Shown here one piece after another: positions 22,224 to 31,775 of a DNA stretch of 64,000 nucleotides. Location: NCBI GenBank assembly GCA_015680685.1, contig MNCI01022125.1:80131-144130 (forward strand), read 5' to 3'. Origin of the DNA: Gnetum montanum. Lineage: Eukaryota > Streptophyta > Gnetopsida > Gnetales > Gnetaceae. The first letter of the stretch is position 1; each line of letters opens with the position of its first letter. The notes under the pieces were generated by a model that saw only the letters and a list, made by a program, of their open reading frames with translations, did not search any database and had not been told where the DNA came from. A program made the position numbers and the translations under genes.

Positions 22224-24290
22224 TTAATGTTGTTTGTTAGAATGGGGGATATCCCCCATGACTAAACCCTTGAGTATGGCTAGAATTAATAAATGGAAAA
22301 TTTGGATCCAAGAATTTTGGAAACATTGGAGTTTGGTCATATCCAAACCACCGGGTGTCTTTTGAGGTGGTGGTAGGAATATACCCAAATTGGGGTTCAC
22401 ACACTTGACTGTAGTAGGCATAGTGGGTAAAATTATAATATGTGATCATGTGATAAGGAGTTGACCCACTATGGCACCCATGACCATAAGATGGTATGTA
22501 AGGATTGATATATCTTCCTTTGTGGCTAGATTCACTAGGCCACATGGTTGGAATATTGATTGGTGGCCCTAATAAAGTAACACAAGGCATTGGGTTCAAG
22601 GAGAAAGATACACCATAGTGTTGTACTTGTGCTGGGTTGGAGGATGTAGTGGTCTCGAAATTATGCTATCCTTTTCTATAGGAATTCCTAAAGAAAGGAC
22701 ACTTCCGGTGTTGTGGAGGACCTCCATTGCTGTTGACAATAGCAGCACAAGTGACATTCATGGGTTGGTGCGATGGTGCAAAACCTTTGGGTACAATTGG
22801 TGGCAATGTAGAAGGAGGTAAAGAATAAGAATATTGAGGGTGAGGAGAAGTGTAAGGCACATGAGGTGGTGATCATGTTGGATAGGATATGGGTTGATAG
22901 TACTTAGGAGAATGATAACAATGGGGTGAGATAGAGGATGTTGACCTGGTTGGGGAAATAGGATTCTAAACTTGATAAGCGCTTGGGTTTGGATGATATG
23001 AAGGGTGTGACTAGTTTGGGGGTGGCCTCCCCCATGACTGGGATTTTTTGCCACTATGATTGAACATAGTATTTTTTTACAAACTCTAGATGTAACATTC
23101 TTCCCCAATACTCATGTAAATGTGACAAGATTGGGCATTAACCTTTGGGGTTATCGTATAGGCAAATGTTACATTGATACATATGATTAGCAATTGAGTT
23201 CTTATTCTCTTCAACCCTTCTTTATAATTGTCTAAGGGTGTTCTATCCTACTTCTTGGTTCATCATGGTTCTATCTCTAATAGTGTTGGCATATTCTCCA
23301 CATTTTTCATGTATCCATTCCATCATCTTATTGACCTTTTCCTCAATTTCATCCAGTAATTGTAGTATTGGCAAAGATGATTCCACCTCCTTGAGGTGAG
23401 TTGATTTCTCCTCTTCATGATTATGGACCTTTGCTAATCCAAGACTTTGGTCCTATTGAGAGCTTTCAACATTCTCCCATTTAGCCATTTCTCCTTCTTC
23501 TTTTGCTACCCATTTAATAAGCTCTTGGAATTGATGGGTTCGTAGCTCATACAGTTGACCTGGGGCATACATCCCTAGGGTCTCCCTTGTCTCATTACAA
23601 AGCCCATCTATGATGTGGTACATTAGCCTTTCCTTAGAGAATCCATGGCCTGAGCAATTTTTTAACAATGCATAATATATTTCTAAGGCCATGTCCAAGG
23701 GTTCATGTTATTCCTATTTCCATTCTTGGATTTGTCTCCTCAAGGTTAACACTCTTGCATAGATTTGATATCTTTCATTAAATAGTTCCACCATTGTTGA
23801 TCAATGTTGAATTGATTTTGGTTTTAAAGACCTATACCATAATTTTGCTTGTCCAATGAGTGTTAGAGGAAAAAGCTTAAGTTCTTGCCACCCATTATCA
23901 ATATTTTTCCATACACAAGCATCATGGAAGACTTGTAGATGGTGTTGCGGATCTAAATCATAGCCTCCTGAAAATTTGGAAAAGTTGTTTAAATCAAGCC
24001 TAGGTAGACGCCTTTCTTTATGATGCCTACGAGATGTTTGAACAGCCTCTTATAGATGCATTAGCCTCTTAGTGGCCAGTAGGGGTTCATTATCACTAGG
24101 TATGTTATGACTTTATGAGTTGGGATGATGTTATCTTTTTTTATGTACATAGGAGACCCTTGCATAAGATTAGTACTCTAAACTTCATCTTCATCATCAT
24201 ATAACTTGTTGGTTCTCCAATGAATTGCCTTACTAGTTGTTCCATTAACATAGTCTTGTGAGAGAGACATTGTTGTGAATTTATGTGTGA
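22224..24290 (-). pseudogene. B2 gag (decayed; no pol follows)
   Basis: On the minus strand the core at 23700-23960 reads L-K-L-F-P, W-Y-R-S-L, and V-E-L-F-N-E-R-Y. The frame 23453-23698 continues with G-H-G-F-S-K-E-R. The Cys/His motif C-N-I-C-L-Y-D-N-P-K-G-x-C-P lies at 23122-23172 with a stop at x. 22237-22860 is a Pro/Tyr/His-rich C-terminal part comparable with C at 46690-46980. The frame ends at 22240 with S-H-G-G-Y-P-P-F and runs straight into the 3' non-coding block, so the deletion joins late gag to that block. Confidence 0.72.
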
Positions 24291-24384
24291 CTTATTTGCA
24301 ATTACTTTCTTTCTAAAAGGTATATCATCAAGGCTTTGTTACAGTGATCTTGAATGATATAACTAATCTAAATAACTAGCACCA

Positions 24385-24403
24385 TCCCTAGTAATGGCGC
24401 CAA
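24385..24403 (-). promoter_or_regulatory. B2 primer-binding site (tRNA-Asp-like)
   Basis: On the minus strand it reads TGGCGCCATTACTAGGGA, 14 of 18 identical to the complement of the tRNA-Asp 3' end, with only transitions as differences. It follows the LTR end (TGATGAG on the plus strand at 24404) after one T. Confidence 0.78.
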
Positions 24404-24530
24404 TGATGAGTGGCGAGGTACCCCTACATGCAACCATACGAATATGAGCGTTCACGCATAATCCGATTGAACTCCGCAAATGGGCTAGTTGTGGTATCTA
24501 GATAGTTACTCATTGATCGTAGTTCGTTGT
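24404..24530 (-). repeat. B2 5' LTR, inner part (cut by D)
   Basis: It begins tgatgagtggcgaggtacccc and matches 19294-19420. It ends at the GTTGT target duplication of D. The remaining 751 bases of the LTR lie at 41990-42740. Confidence 0.85.
24526..24530. repeat. Left target-site duplication of D (GTTGT)
   Basis: GTTGT precedes the LTR end at 24531 and is repeated perfectly at 41985-41989 directly after the other LTR end. Confidence 0.9.
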
Positions 24531-25292
24531 TGTAACGATGGAAAATGTCGGCAGCTGGAATACCAAACAAAATCCGTGTACACAGTCTTAACCACGGATC
24601 CGTGCGAGGGCTGTGCTGGAGAAAATGAATCCGTAGTGCCCTGAACGGTCTTGTTGATCAGACAGGGACTTACTAAATCAGTAAATCGATGAAGATTGTA
24701 GATGTTTCATGGGACGATCTGATTTGATAAATCATGAAAGGAGAGGAAAACGATGTAAATAAATTGCAATAATGACAACGTTAATGCGACAAAGAGAATC
24801 AGATCTAAGAGAAATGCGTGATTTCAAGATCTATACTTTGCCCCCAAAGAAACGAGTATTTTGTATACAAAGTTACAATGGGAAAATCTCGATTATCTTG
24901 TGTGGGAAACATACACAAAATCATAAGAAAACTGTTTAACAAGGAGTGCAGAATAGAGCTCGGTCTACCTCAAAAGCCAAAGACGGAGTGCAAGGAAGGT
25001 CAAGCTCGGATGCCTATCAACCAACTGTGTCTGGCCAATAGATCTTGCCAACCTCACCAAATGATCTTCTTCACTTTGGATAGTCTCTGCTCAAAACTGC
25101 CAAGGATCACCGATGGGAGAACTGTATCTTCGCCAAAAGGAGGTGATCGCTCTTGTTGCCAAAATGCTCCAAGAATGTTTCTTGTTTCTACTCAAGGATG
25201 ATAATTGCCAAAAAGTTCAAGATGTCAGCTGCTGCCCTTCTCTCAAAAATGTGCTGAAGAAAGGTCCTATCTCTCTTTTCTTCGCCGACTGG

Positions 25293-25303
25293 GGTATTTA
25301 TAA
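25293..25303 (-). promoter_or_regulatory. TATA-like motif of the D LTR
   Basis: Minus-strand TTATAAATACC in a GC-richer context. The copy in the 5' LTR (about 41156-41166) is identical over the core and is the one expected to start the genomic RNA. Confidence 0.6.
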
Positions 25304-25432
25304 CATACCGAAAAGGCACGGCCTTGATGACACGTGTCCCAAAGTTTCCAGATGCCGTTGACTTGACGAACTGGCTATGTCACGTCACATTGTGATGTAC
25401 ATTGTCAATACTTTGCTGAAGCTGCTCCATGA

Positions 25433-25955
25433 TTACGCACAAATACGCTTATCGGCGTATTGCGCGTATGGATAGCAAATGCGTAATTGCTTTAGCTGGC
25501 TTTACGCTGTATTTCACTTGTTTACGCTGCATCGCGTGGCAGAGCGTAACAAAGCATGGAAATATCGAGTCAGGCTATTTTACGCTCATTTACGCAGCAA
25601 AGCATAGTGAAGCATAAAACATGATCAACCCGGCAATAAATTACGCTTACGTACGCTGCGTAGCGTAACGAGAGTAAGGCGATCAATCTGCAAAAAGAAA
25701 GGGGTCGATCTGTTGCACTTCCCTTGGACTTTTCTTTTGACTTTTTTGAAGCTCATTACACTATCTTGCGTAATAGAGCGTAAACCTAACCCTGGACAAA
25801 AGACTTAGCCGGATATGCGAGAAGTTGCATATTACGCTGCTCAGGCCTTAAACTTCACCAAATCTGTTGAAGTAAGTCACCTTCTGATGTCAGACTGTGT
25901 TAAGAAAAATTACACTAAGCGTCATTACGCTATGTTGCGTGATGTAGCGTAAAGA
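25433..25955. repeat. Cluster of TTACGC/GCGTAA hexamers in the D 3' LTR
   Basis: I count 14 exact TTACGC or GCGTAA words in about 520 bp, against about 0.25 expected for random sequence. They occur in both orientations, sometimes as close pairs. The copy in the other LTR (41297-41816) has 15. Further examples are scattered through D (for example 35944, 36250, 36313, 36399 and 38188). They lie upstream of the TATA-like motif in the minus-strand sense, i.e. in U3. Confidence 0.85.
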
Positions 25956-26121
25956 CAGAAAACACAGTAAAATTGAAATCTGTAAGGAACTTTGAAAACT
26001 TGATGCCGAGCACCGTTTTGCCTTGCTTTGCTTCGTTCTACCTTCCGGAATTCTATCACGAACCTTTGTCTAAATCGTGAATCTTCACCTGAGGCTGATT
26101 CACAATTTTCACGGTGTTTCA

Positions 26122-26136
26122 ATGGCCCCTCTTTGT
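26122..26136 (-). promoter_or_regulatory. D polypurine tract
   Basis: The minus-strand sequence 'aacaaagaggggccat' abuts the LTR start TGAAACACC. This is the expected position and composition. Confidence 0.75.
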
Positions 26137-27290
26137 TGACGGTTAGAGGGCTTGCCCGAAAGACGTCGACAAAGAATACGAAACATCGGACTGATGAAAG
26201 CACCAACAGCGTTTATCAACAGGTACTCAAGTATCATCCTATCAATGTAGAGGTGCAGAGATGAGGGAATCGGAGCTAGGATGGTATAGGAGGAAACAGG
26301 TTCGGGGAAGACTCAAATGAGCGGGGATAGCTTTTTTACGCATAAGCAAATAGGCTTTCTCCTGCGATTGCATTTGCATGGAGTTATGCCTTCATTTTGT
26401 GTTAAAGGGGGTTGCATAGATGCATTTTGTTGCGTTTGCACGGCCTGGGTGAGATGTGTTTCACCCATTTTTCCGACCCTGCTCTCTTTTTTTCTTTTTT
26501 TCGTCCACTAGGCGAGTTGCATTATGCCAGCTTATGGACTTGATTATAATGCGAATGCAGAAATCGTGTGCTGCGTATGTGCATTTTGCATACGGGAAGT
26601 GGATGGGACAGTTAGGAGTAATGACAAGGGTTAAGGGTAGGATTATCAAGAACACAAGGATGCACCCTCCGAGTGGACAGGCCAACTTAAGCAGCCATCT
26701 CAAAACGCTGTCGGTATTACACCACTCAGATGAACGCATCTTCGAACAACGTCCTCGTAACAAGTAACTTGCAACCAAAGAAGAAAACAGAGGATACCAT
26801 TGTTCGTGCGAATCGCGGGCGAGGTTGTTGAAACAAGGATTATTGGAGGTGAGATAAAGTGATCAGGCCGTGAAGGAGAAACTGTAGCATGAGGCCAGAG
26901 TCTTCAACCTTGACGCTTGGCCCAGCATATCGCCGCCAAAGAACATCATACTTGTTGCACCTAACTGGTTATGTGAATAACCAACCAGATGAATCTGTGA
27001 AGCCAGGGCCTGATAGTGATGAGGAATAGAGATCCCCAAAGCCGTAATTGATGATAACGCCTTTGGGGCTCCAGACGGTGAAACTAACCTCTCAGAGGTA
27101 CCACCGCTGGGATGGATGCGGTGATGGTATCTCCGAGGGGTTAGTAGTATGCCCTTCAGCACATCTAAGAGATCAGCAAAATGCCGGTGAGGTAGTGACG
27201 CTGGGGCTGCCTTAGTGTCCCACTCTATTTGTTGTGTGGCTGCACAGAGATGATCACACTCGCTTGACCTGCATGATGGCAGCCTATGCG
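26137..27290 (-). other. D 3' non-coding region
   Basis: No recognised gene lies between the polypurine tract and the tandem array. Short open frames on both strands (for example 26461-26778 and 26863-27162, minus) have no family resemblance that I can see and overlap each other. Confidence 0.5.
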
Positions 27291-27291
27291 T

Positions 27292-27785
27292 TCCAGTTTT
27301 AAGTCTTGATAGACTGTCGTTGCTAGTTTTAAGTCTCAGCAGACCATGGTCCCAGTTTAAAGTCTGGGTGGACCGAGCAATGCTAGTTTTATGTCGTAGC
27401 GGATGGTGGTGAAGCTAATTTATGGTATTAGGAGACCGTGTTGTGGGTGTCAGTTTTGTGTCATGACCCAGGGACAAGTCTGTGCTGGTTTTATGTCTCA
27501 GCAGATGACTACTTACCTGCGCCAGTTTTGTGTCATGGCAGACAGCCAGTGCCAGTTTAGCGTCGTGGCAGACGCATGCAAAAGATGCCAGTTTTTCATT
27601 GTGGCGGACCTGTACAACGCTGCCAGTTTTACATCATAGCGGACGGTGGCAACTTGCTAGTTTTATGTCATGGCGGACGATCAATGCCAATTTAGCGTCG
27701 TGGCGGACGCGTGAAGGGAGTGCCAATTTTATGTCGTAGCGGACAGTTCTTGCCAGTTTAACGTCATAGCGGACGATTGTTGCCA
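27292..27785. repeat. Tandem array 1 of D, about 15 units of 30-45 bp
   Basis: The plus-strand unit core is '(c/t)(c/t)AGTTTTAtGTCgTaGCgGAC', followed by a variable spacer of 8-25 bp. It begins at 'ccagttttaagtcttgatagac' and ends at 'ccagtttaacgtcatagcggac'. The left copies are the most diverged. It sits just downstream of the integrase end on the minus strand. A shorter array with a related core lies at 36001-36156. Confidence 0.85.
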
Positions 27786-27814
27786 TACCTGATGTTCACA
27801 CTGGAGATGTAGCT

Positions 27815-29333
27815 ATATGTAGTACCACTTCAGATATATATGATTAACAGGATTTGGTAGCTCGTTGCCGTCGTTGTCTGCTAGCTTGAATGCTCCGTTG
27901 CCATACACATCGGTCACCAAGAAAGGGCCCTCCCAGTTTGCAGAGAATTTGCCCACTGGTTCACGGATGACCTTGAGAACTAAATCTCCCTTCTTGATCA
28001 GACGCTGCTAGAGATTGTGATGATGCTTTTGCCTCTGCCTGTCTTAATACTTTTCGATCGTATCAAGCGTCTGTATTTGCTTCTCCTCTATTGAATCCAG
28101 ATCCATGATCCGAGACTCAGTGTGTTGAGCCTCATTTATAATTGTGGAGAGGACCATTCTCAGAGAAGGAATTTGCAATTCGAGGGGCAACACCGCCTCG
28201 GATCCATAGACTAGGCTATAGGGCAAACTGTCTGTAGCTATCCTACATGTAGTACGGTATGCCCATAGCACATAGAGGATTTTTTCATGCCACCGCCTCT
28301 TGTTGCTGTCAAGCATTTTCTTGAGCAGATTGATGATGACCTTGTTTGTGGCTTCAGCTTGACCATTCGCTTGCGGGTAATACGGCAAGGAAAAAGATTG
28401 TTTAATGCCAAGGCTATCACAGAAGGATTTTGTTTCCGTACTACTAAACTGTAGCCCATTATCGGTCATGATAGTCATCGGGAGACCAAATCTGGTTACA
28501 ATGTTGTCTAAGATGAAATGGCAAATCTGTTGAGATGTGAACTTCCATAGAGGAATAGCTTCTACCCACTTCGTGAAGTACTCAGTGGCGGTAATTATGA
28601 AGCTATGACCTACGGAAGATTTCGGCATGATGGGACCTATGATGTCTAGTCCCCATCGTTGAAATGGCCATGTTATCTGAGTCGTATGTAACTCTGTAGG
28701 CGACACATGTATAAGATTTGCGTAGCGCTGACACGTGTCACAAGTTTTAACCTTTGTTAGGCAATCTTTTTCCATGTATGGCCAGTAATACCCTAAGCGA
28801 CGGATTTTTGAAGCCATAGCCCTTGGTGCTACGTGTCCTCCACATAATCCCTCGTGGACCTCGTCAACTATACGTTGTGCCTGGTCCTTGTTAATGCAAG
28901 AAAGTAGCACACCATCAAAAGAGCATCTACAGAGAGTACTGTCTCCTATGATGACGTACTGCCTAACTCGCTTGCGGATTGCATCTTTCTGCGCGTGTGT
29001 TAGTTCGTGCGGTGGCTCGCCATGCAAGAGGTAAGTCTTAATGCTATCGTACCACTCTGGCGTTCTGTCCTCGAGCAAAGAGGATATTTGCGCCACCTGA
29101 ACGATGGGATCTATGCAATCTGTTATTAATGCGGGACAGGTGTCGAACAGGTGTGAGGGTACATTCAAAGCCAGTGTAGCTAGTGCATTAGCCAGTGTGT
29201 TATCAGTGTGTGACACGTGTTGGGCATCGATGGTCGTGACCCGCTTCAGAAGATCTTTAGCCAAATCGCAATAGGGCTGTAAATGTGCAACCTTGCAAGC
29301 GTAGACTCCTGTGATCTGATTTATGACAAGCAT
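27815..29333 (-). pseudogene. D integrase with preceding RNase H tail (few stops)
   Basis: The 429-codon open piece 28044-29333 starts in the second RNase H and covers the integrase: zinc-binding domain (H-E-G...H, then C-D-T-C-Q-R), and catalytic core with D in W-G-L-D-I-I-G-P, D in M-T-D-N-G-L-Q-F and E in A-N-G-Q-A-E-A-T-N. All three D,D-E residues are present. After a TAA (near 28043) and a TAG (near 28013) the same frame continues to about 27815 with G-D-L-V-L-K and W-E-G-P-F, the usual C-terminal domain. The catalytic part is nearly intact, but stops upstream and downstream would truncate any product. It is best read as recently dead. Confidence 0.85.
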
Positions 29334-31280
29334 CGAATCACCCCTAACCGCCAGGTGTCAAACATCGAGTTCGCAGGTAGTTAGTAATCCCATGAGGAGT
29401 CCCTCGTACTCTACCACATTATTCGTACAAGGGAAAGTCAAGCGATAAGCGTGAAGATCCACATCCTCAGGTGATAGCGTAATAACTATAGCGGCACTAC
29501 CGCCTCTAACAGTTGAAGCGCTATCGAAGTACAATGTTGCTTTGGGGCCTGTCAGGACAGGGCTTAAGCTATGTACATGTTCATCCAGAAATTCAGGCTC
29601 TATGGTTGCCTGATTATCAATAGGTGATGTTATTAATTGGTCGGCTATCGCTTGGCCTTTCGTAGAAGATTGACCAATGTAATGTAGATCGAATTCTGCC
29701 GTGATAGCCTTCCAATGAGCTATTTTTCTACTTTCGTATAAGTTATGCGTAATGGCCCTAAGAATATTATTTTTACAGATGATGTTGACTTGGCTACGAA
29801 AAAGATAACATCTACACTTCTTGAGCGTAAATACTAATGCTAAGCAGTTACGCTCTACTTCATTGTACCTCGTTTCATACACACATAGAGCATGACTCAA
29901 GTAGTAGATGGGTACTTCTAACCCATCATCCCTGCTTTGACAAAGTAATGTAGCTAAGGCTACGTCTGAAGTTGCGAGGTAGATATAAAATGGTTAATTC
30001 GTTTGTGGCAGGAAAACCGTTAGCAAGCGTTGAAGCTCTTGCTTCAAGCTGTCAAACGCACGCTGACAATCATCTGTCCATTCGAAATTGACCCCCTTTT
30101 TAAGCAAATGTTGCATAGGGTGTAACTTGTCGGTTAATCTCGAGATGAATCGCCTGATAAACTGCAACCTCCCCTGTAATCCGCGTAATTGCTTAAGACT
30201 TGTAGGGGGTGTTAGTTCAACAATGGCTTTGACTTTGTCAAGATCCACACGTATGCCAGTTTCTGATACCACAAAACTCAGTATGCGTCCGGTCTTGACT
30301 CCGAACACACACTTTTTTGGGTTGAGTCGGAGATCGTATTTAGAACATCTTTTGAGAACTAACTCCAGATCCTCTGAATGATCTTCTGGCTTTAAAGACT
30401 TAACAGCTATATCGTCAACATAATCATTTAGTCTCCCTAAGAGGTAATCGCTAAAGATGTATGTCATGGCTCGCTAATATGTTGCTCCGGCATTTTTTAA
30501 GCCAAAATGCATCATGGTGTAGCAAAAGGTTCCCCTAGGCATCATAAATGTCGTTGTTAGCTGGTGCTCTGGGTTAATGCATATTTGGTTGTAGCCTGAG
30601 AAGCCATCCATGAAGGACAAAAGCGCATGTCCAGCAGTTGTATCTACCAATTGATCAATACTCGACAATGGGAAGTTATCTTTGATTGTAGCTTTGTTCA
30701 AGTCCTGGAAGTCTATGCAGATGCGTATTCCTCCGGTCTTTTTAGGGACCACTACAATGTTAGATACCCAATCTGAGTAATCAACTACGTGGACAAAACC
30801 AGCCTGGTACAGTTTGGTGATTTCATCACGTACTGCTAGTGCGACTTCTGGCTTGATCTTTCGTGCTTTCTGTCTGACGGCTTTGATATGGGGATCTAGA
30901 ATTATGTTGTGTTGAATTAATCTCGAGTCTAGTCCCAACATATCCTCATATGACCATGCAAACACCATGATGTTATTCTGGAGAACCTGTTTTATGTCAT
31001 CACTTGCCTTTTGGTCTAATAGAGAACTAACCTTGAGAGTTTTAGTCTCACCCCTATGTGTAACCATAGAGACCTCGTTGAGTGGATCTTCGGTTACATC
31101 CCCAGCTTCCAGATCTAGCGTGCACGTCGATTGCTCTGGCCAGTCTAGAGATGTTTCCGATGTGGCTATGATTGCGTCATTTAGGGCTAGGTTAGTTTCT
31201 ATTAGTGTGGGATCAAGCTATTTAGTGATTTCATCGTGTGAGCTTGCTAAAACTAGCGGTGCAAATAAAATTTCGTCCAT
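29334..31280 (-). pseudogene. D reverse transcriptase with two RNase H modules (few stops)
   Basis: The pieces 30474-31067, 29994-30467 and 29358-29900 share one frame with the integrase piece. RT shows R-I-C-I-D-F, F-M-D-G-F-S-G-Y and the catalytic Y-V-D-D. A TAG stands at 30471-30473, where relatives have the Gln of T-Y-Q-R. The connected RNase H (29600-29950) is weakly conserved. A second RNase H-like module starts at about 29530 with L-Y-F-D-S-A-S and T-N-N-V-V-E-Y-E, the additional 'archaeal-type' RNase H reported for Tat-lineage elements. Stops near 29993 (TAA) and 29357 (TGA) separate the pieces. The function was cDNA synthesis in the particle. Confidence 0.85.
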
Positions 31281-31775
31281 CTGTCAATTATCTTGCAAAA
31301 TTGTCAAATAGAAGAGTAATTAGAAAGATACTAAGTTCGATGTGATAAGTGCTTAACGAATAACACTTAGTTTAGTGTACAGGATGTGACGTGATGTTAC
31401 TTACTGAGCATAAAGCCAACTGAATTTTAAATTTTGCGAACAACCTGTGATTAATGAAACCTGATTACGAGGAGATAAGATACAGTAGTTTAGGGTCATT
31501 TCAGACCGTAATGCGTGCGATATCTAACGCAATTAATGCCTCGATCCTCGGGTTCCAGCTCATACCAGCATTAAGGCAAGTCTCGCTGAAATCGGGTATC
31601 AAGTTGGTTAAATTTTGCATATAAGTAAGCAGTTTTCCTTTAGAACAAGCTGTTTGCTATCGCGAATTTGAATTCTTAGCTGTTACAGAGAGAAAGGAGG
31701 AGGAGCAGAAGATTGGACTGCGTTGTTTGCAAAGGCGTGAAGGTGCAAAAGTGCGTAGGTGTTAGAGCTGTAACA
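31281..31775. other. D spacer between pol and the antisense gene's first ATG
   Basis: The pol frame fades above 31280. On the plus strand this stretch would hold the promoter and 5' UTR of the antisense gene. No clear TATA box is seen. It contains a purine-rich 'gagagaaaggaggaggagcag' at 31687-31707, just upstream of the first ATG. Confidence 0.4.

Larger units (their letters stand above)
24531..26121 (-). repeat. D 3' LTR
   Basis: Plus-strand ends are TGTAACGA and GTGTTTCA. It is collinear with 40394-41984 over the full 1591 bp. On the minus strand a TATA-like TTATAAATACC lies at about 25293-25303. Open frames such as 24818-25201 recur in the other LTR because the DNA is duplicated; no protein family is recognised and I do not call them genes. 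Confidence 0.92.

Noticed and set aside
24818-25617. Plus-strand frames in the D LTR that recur at 40741-41480
   Set aside because: They recur because the LTR is duplicated. They run against the element's direction, overlap each other and show no known domain.
27292-27785. CRISPR-like array of short repeats
   Set aside because: Units vary in length and sequence, spacers are not unique, the context is a plant retrotransposon and there are no cas genes.
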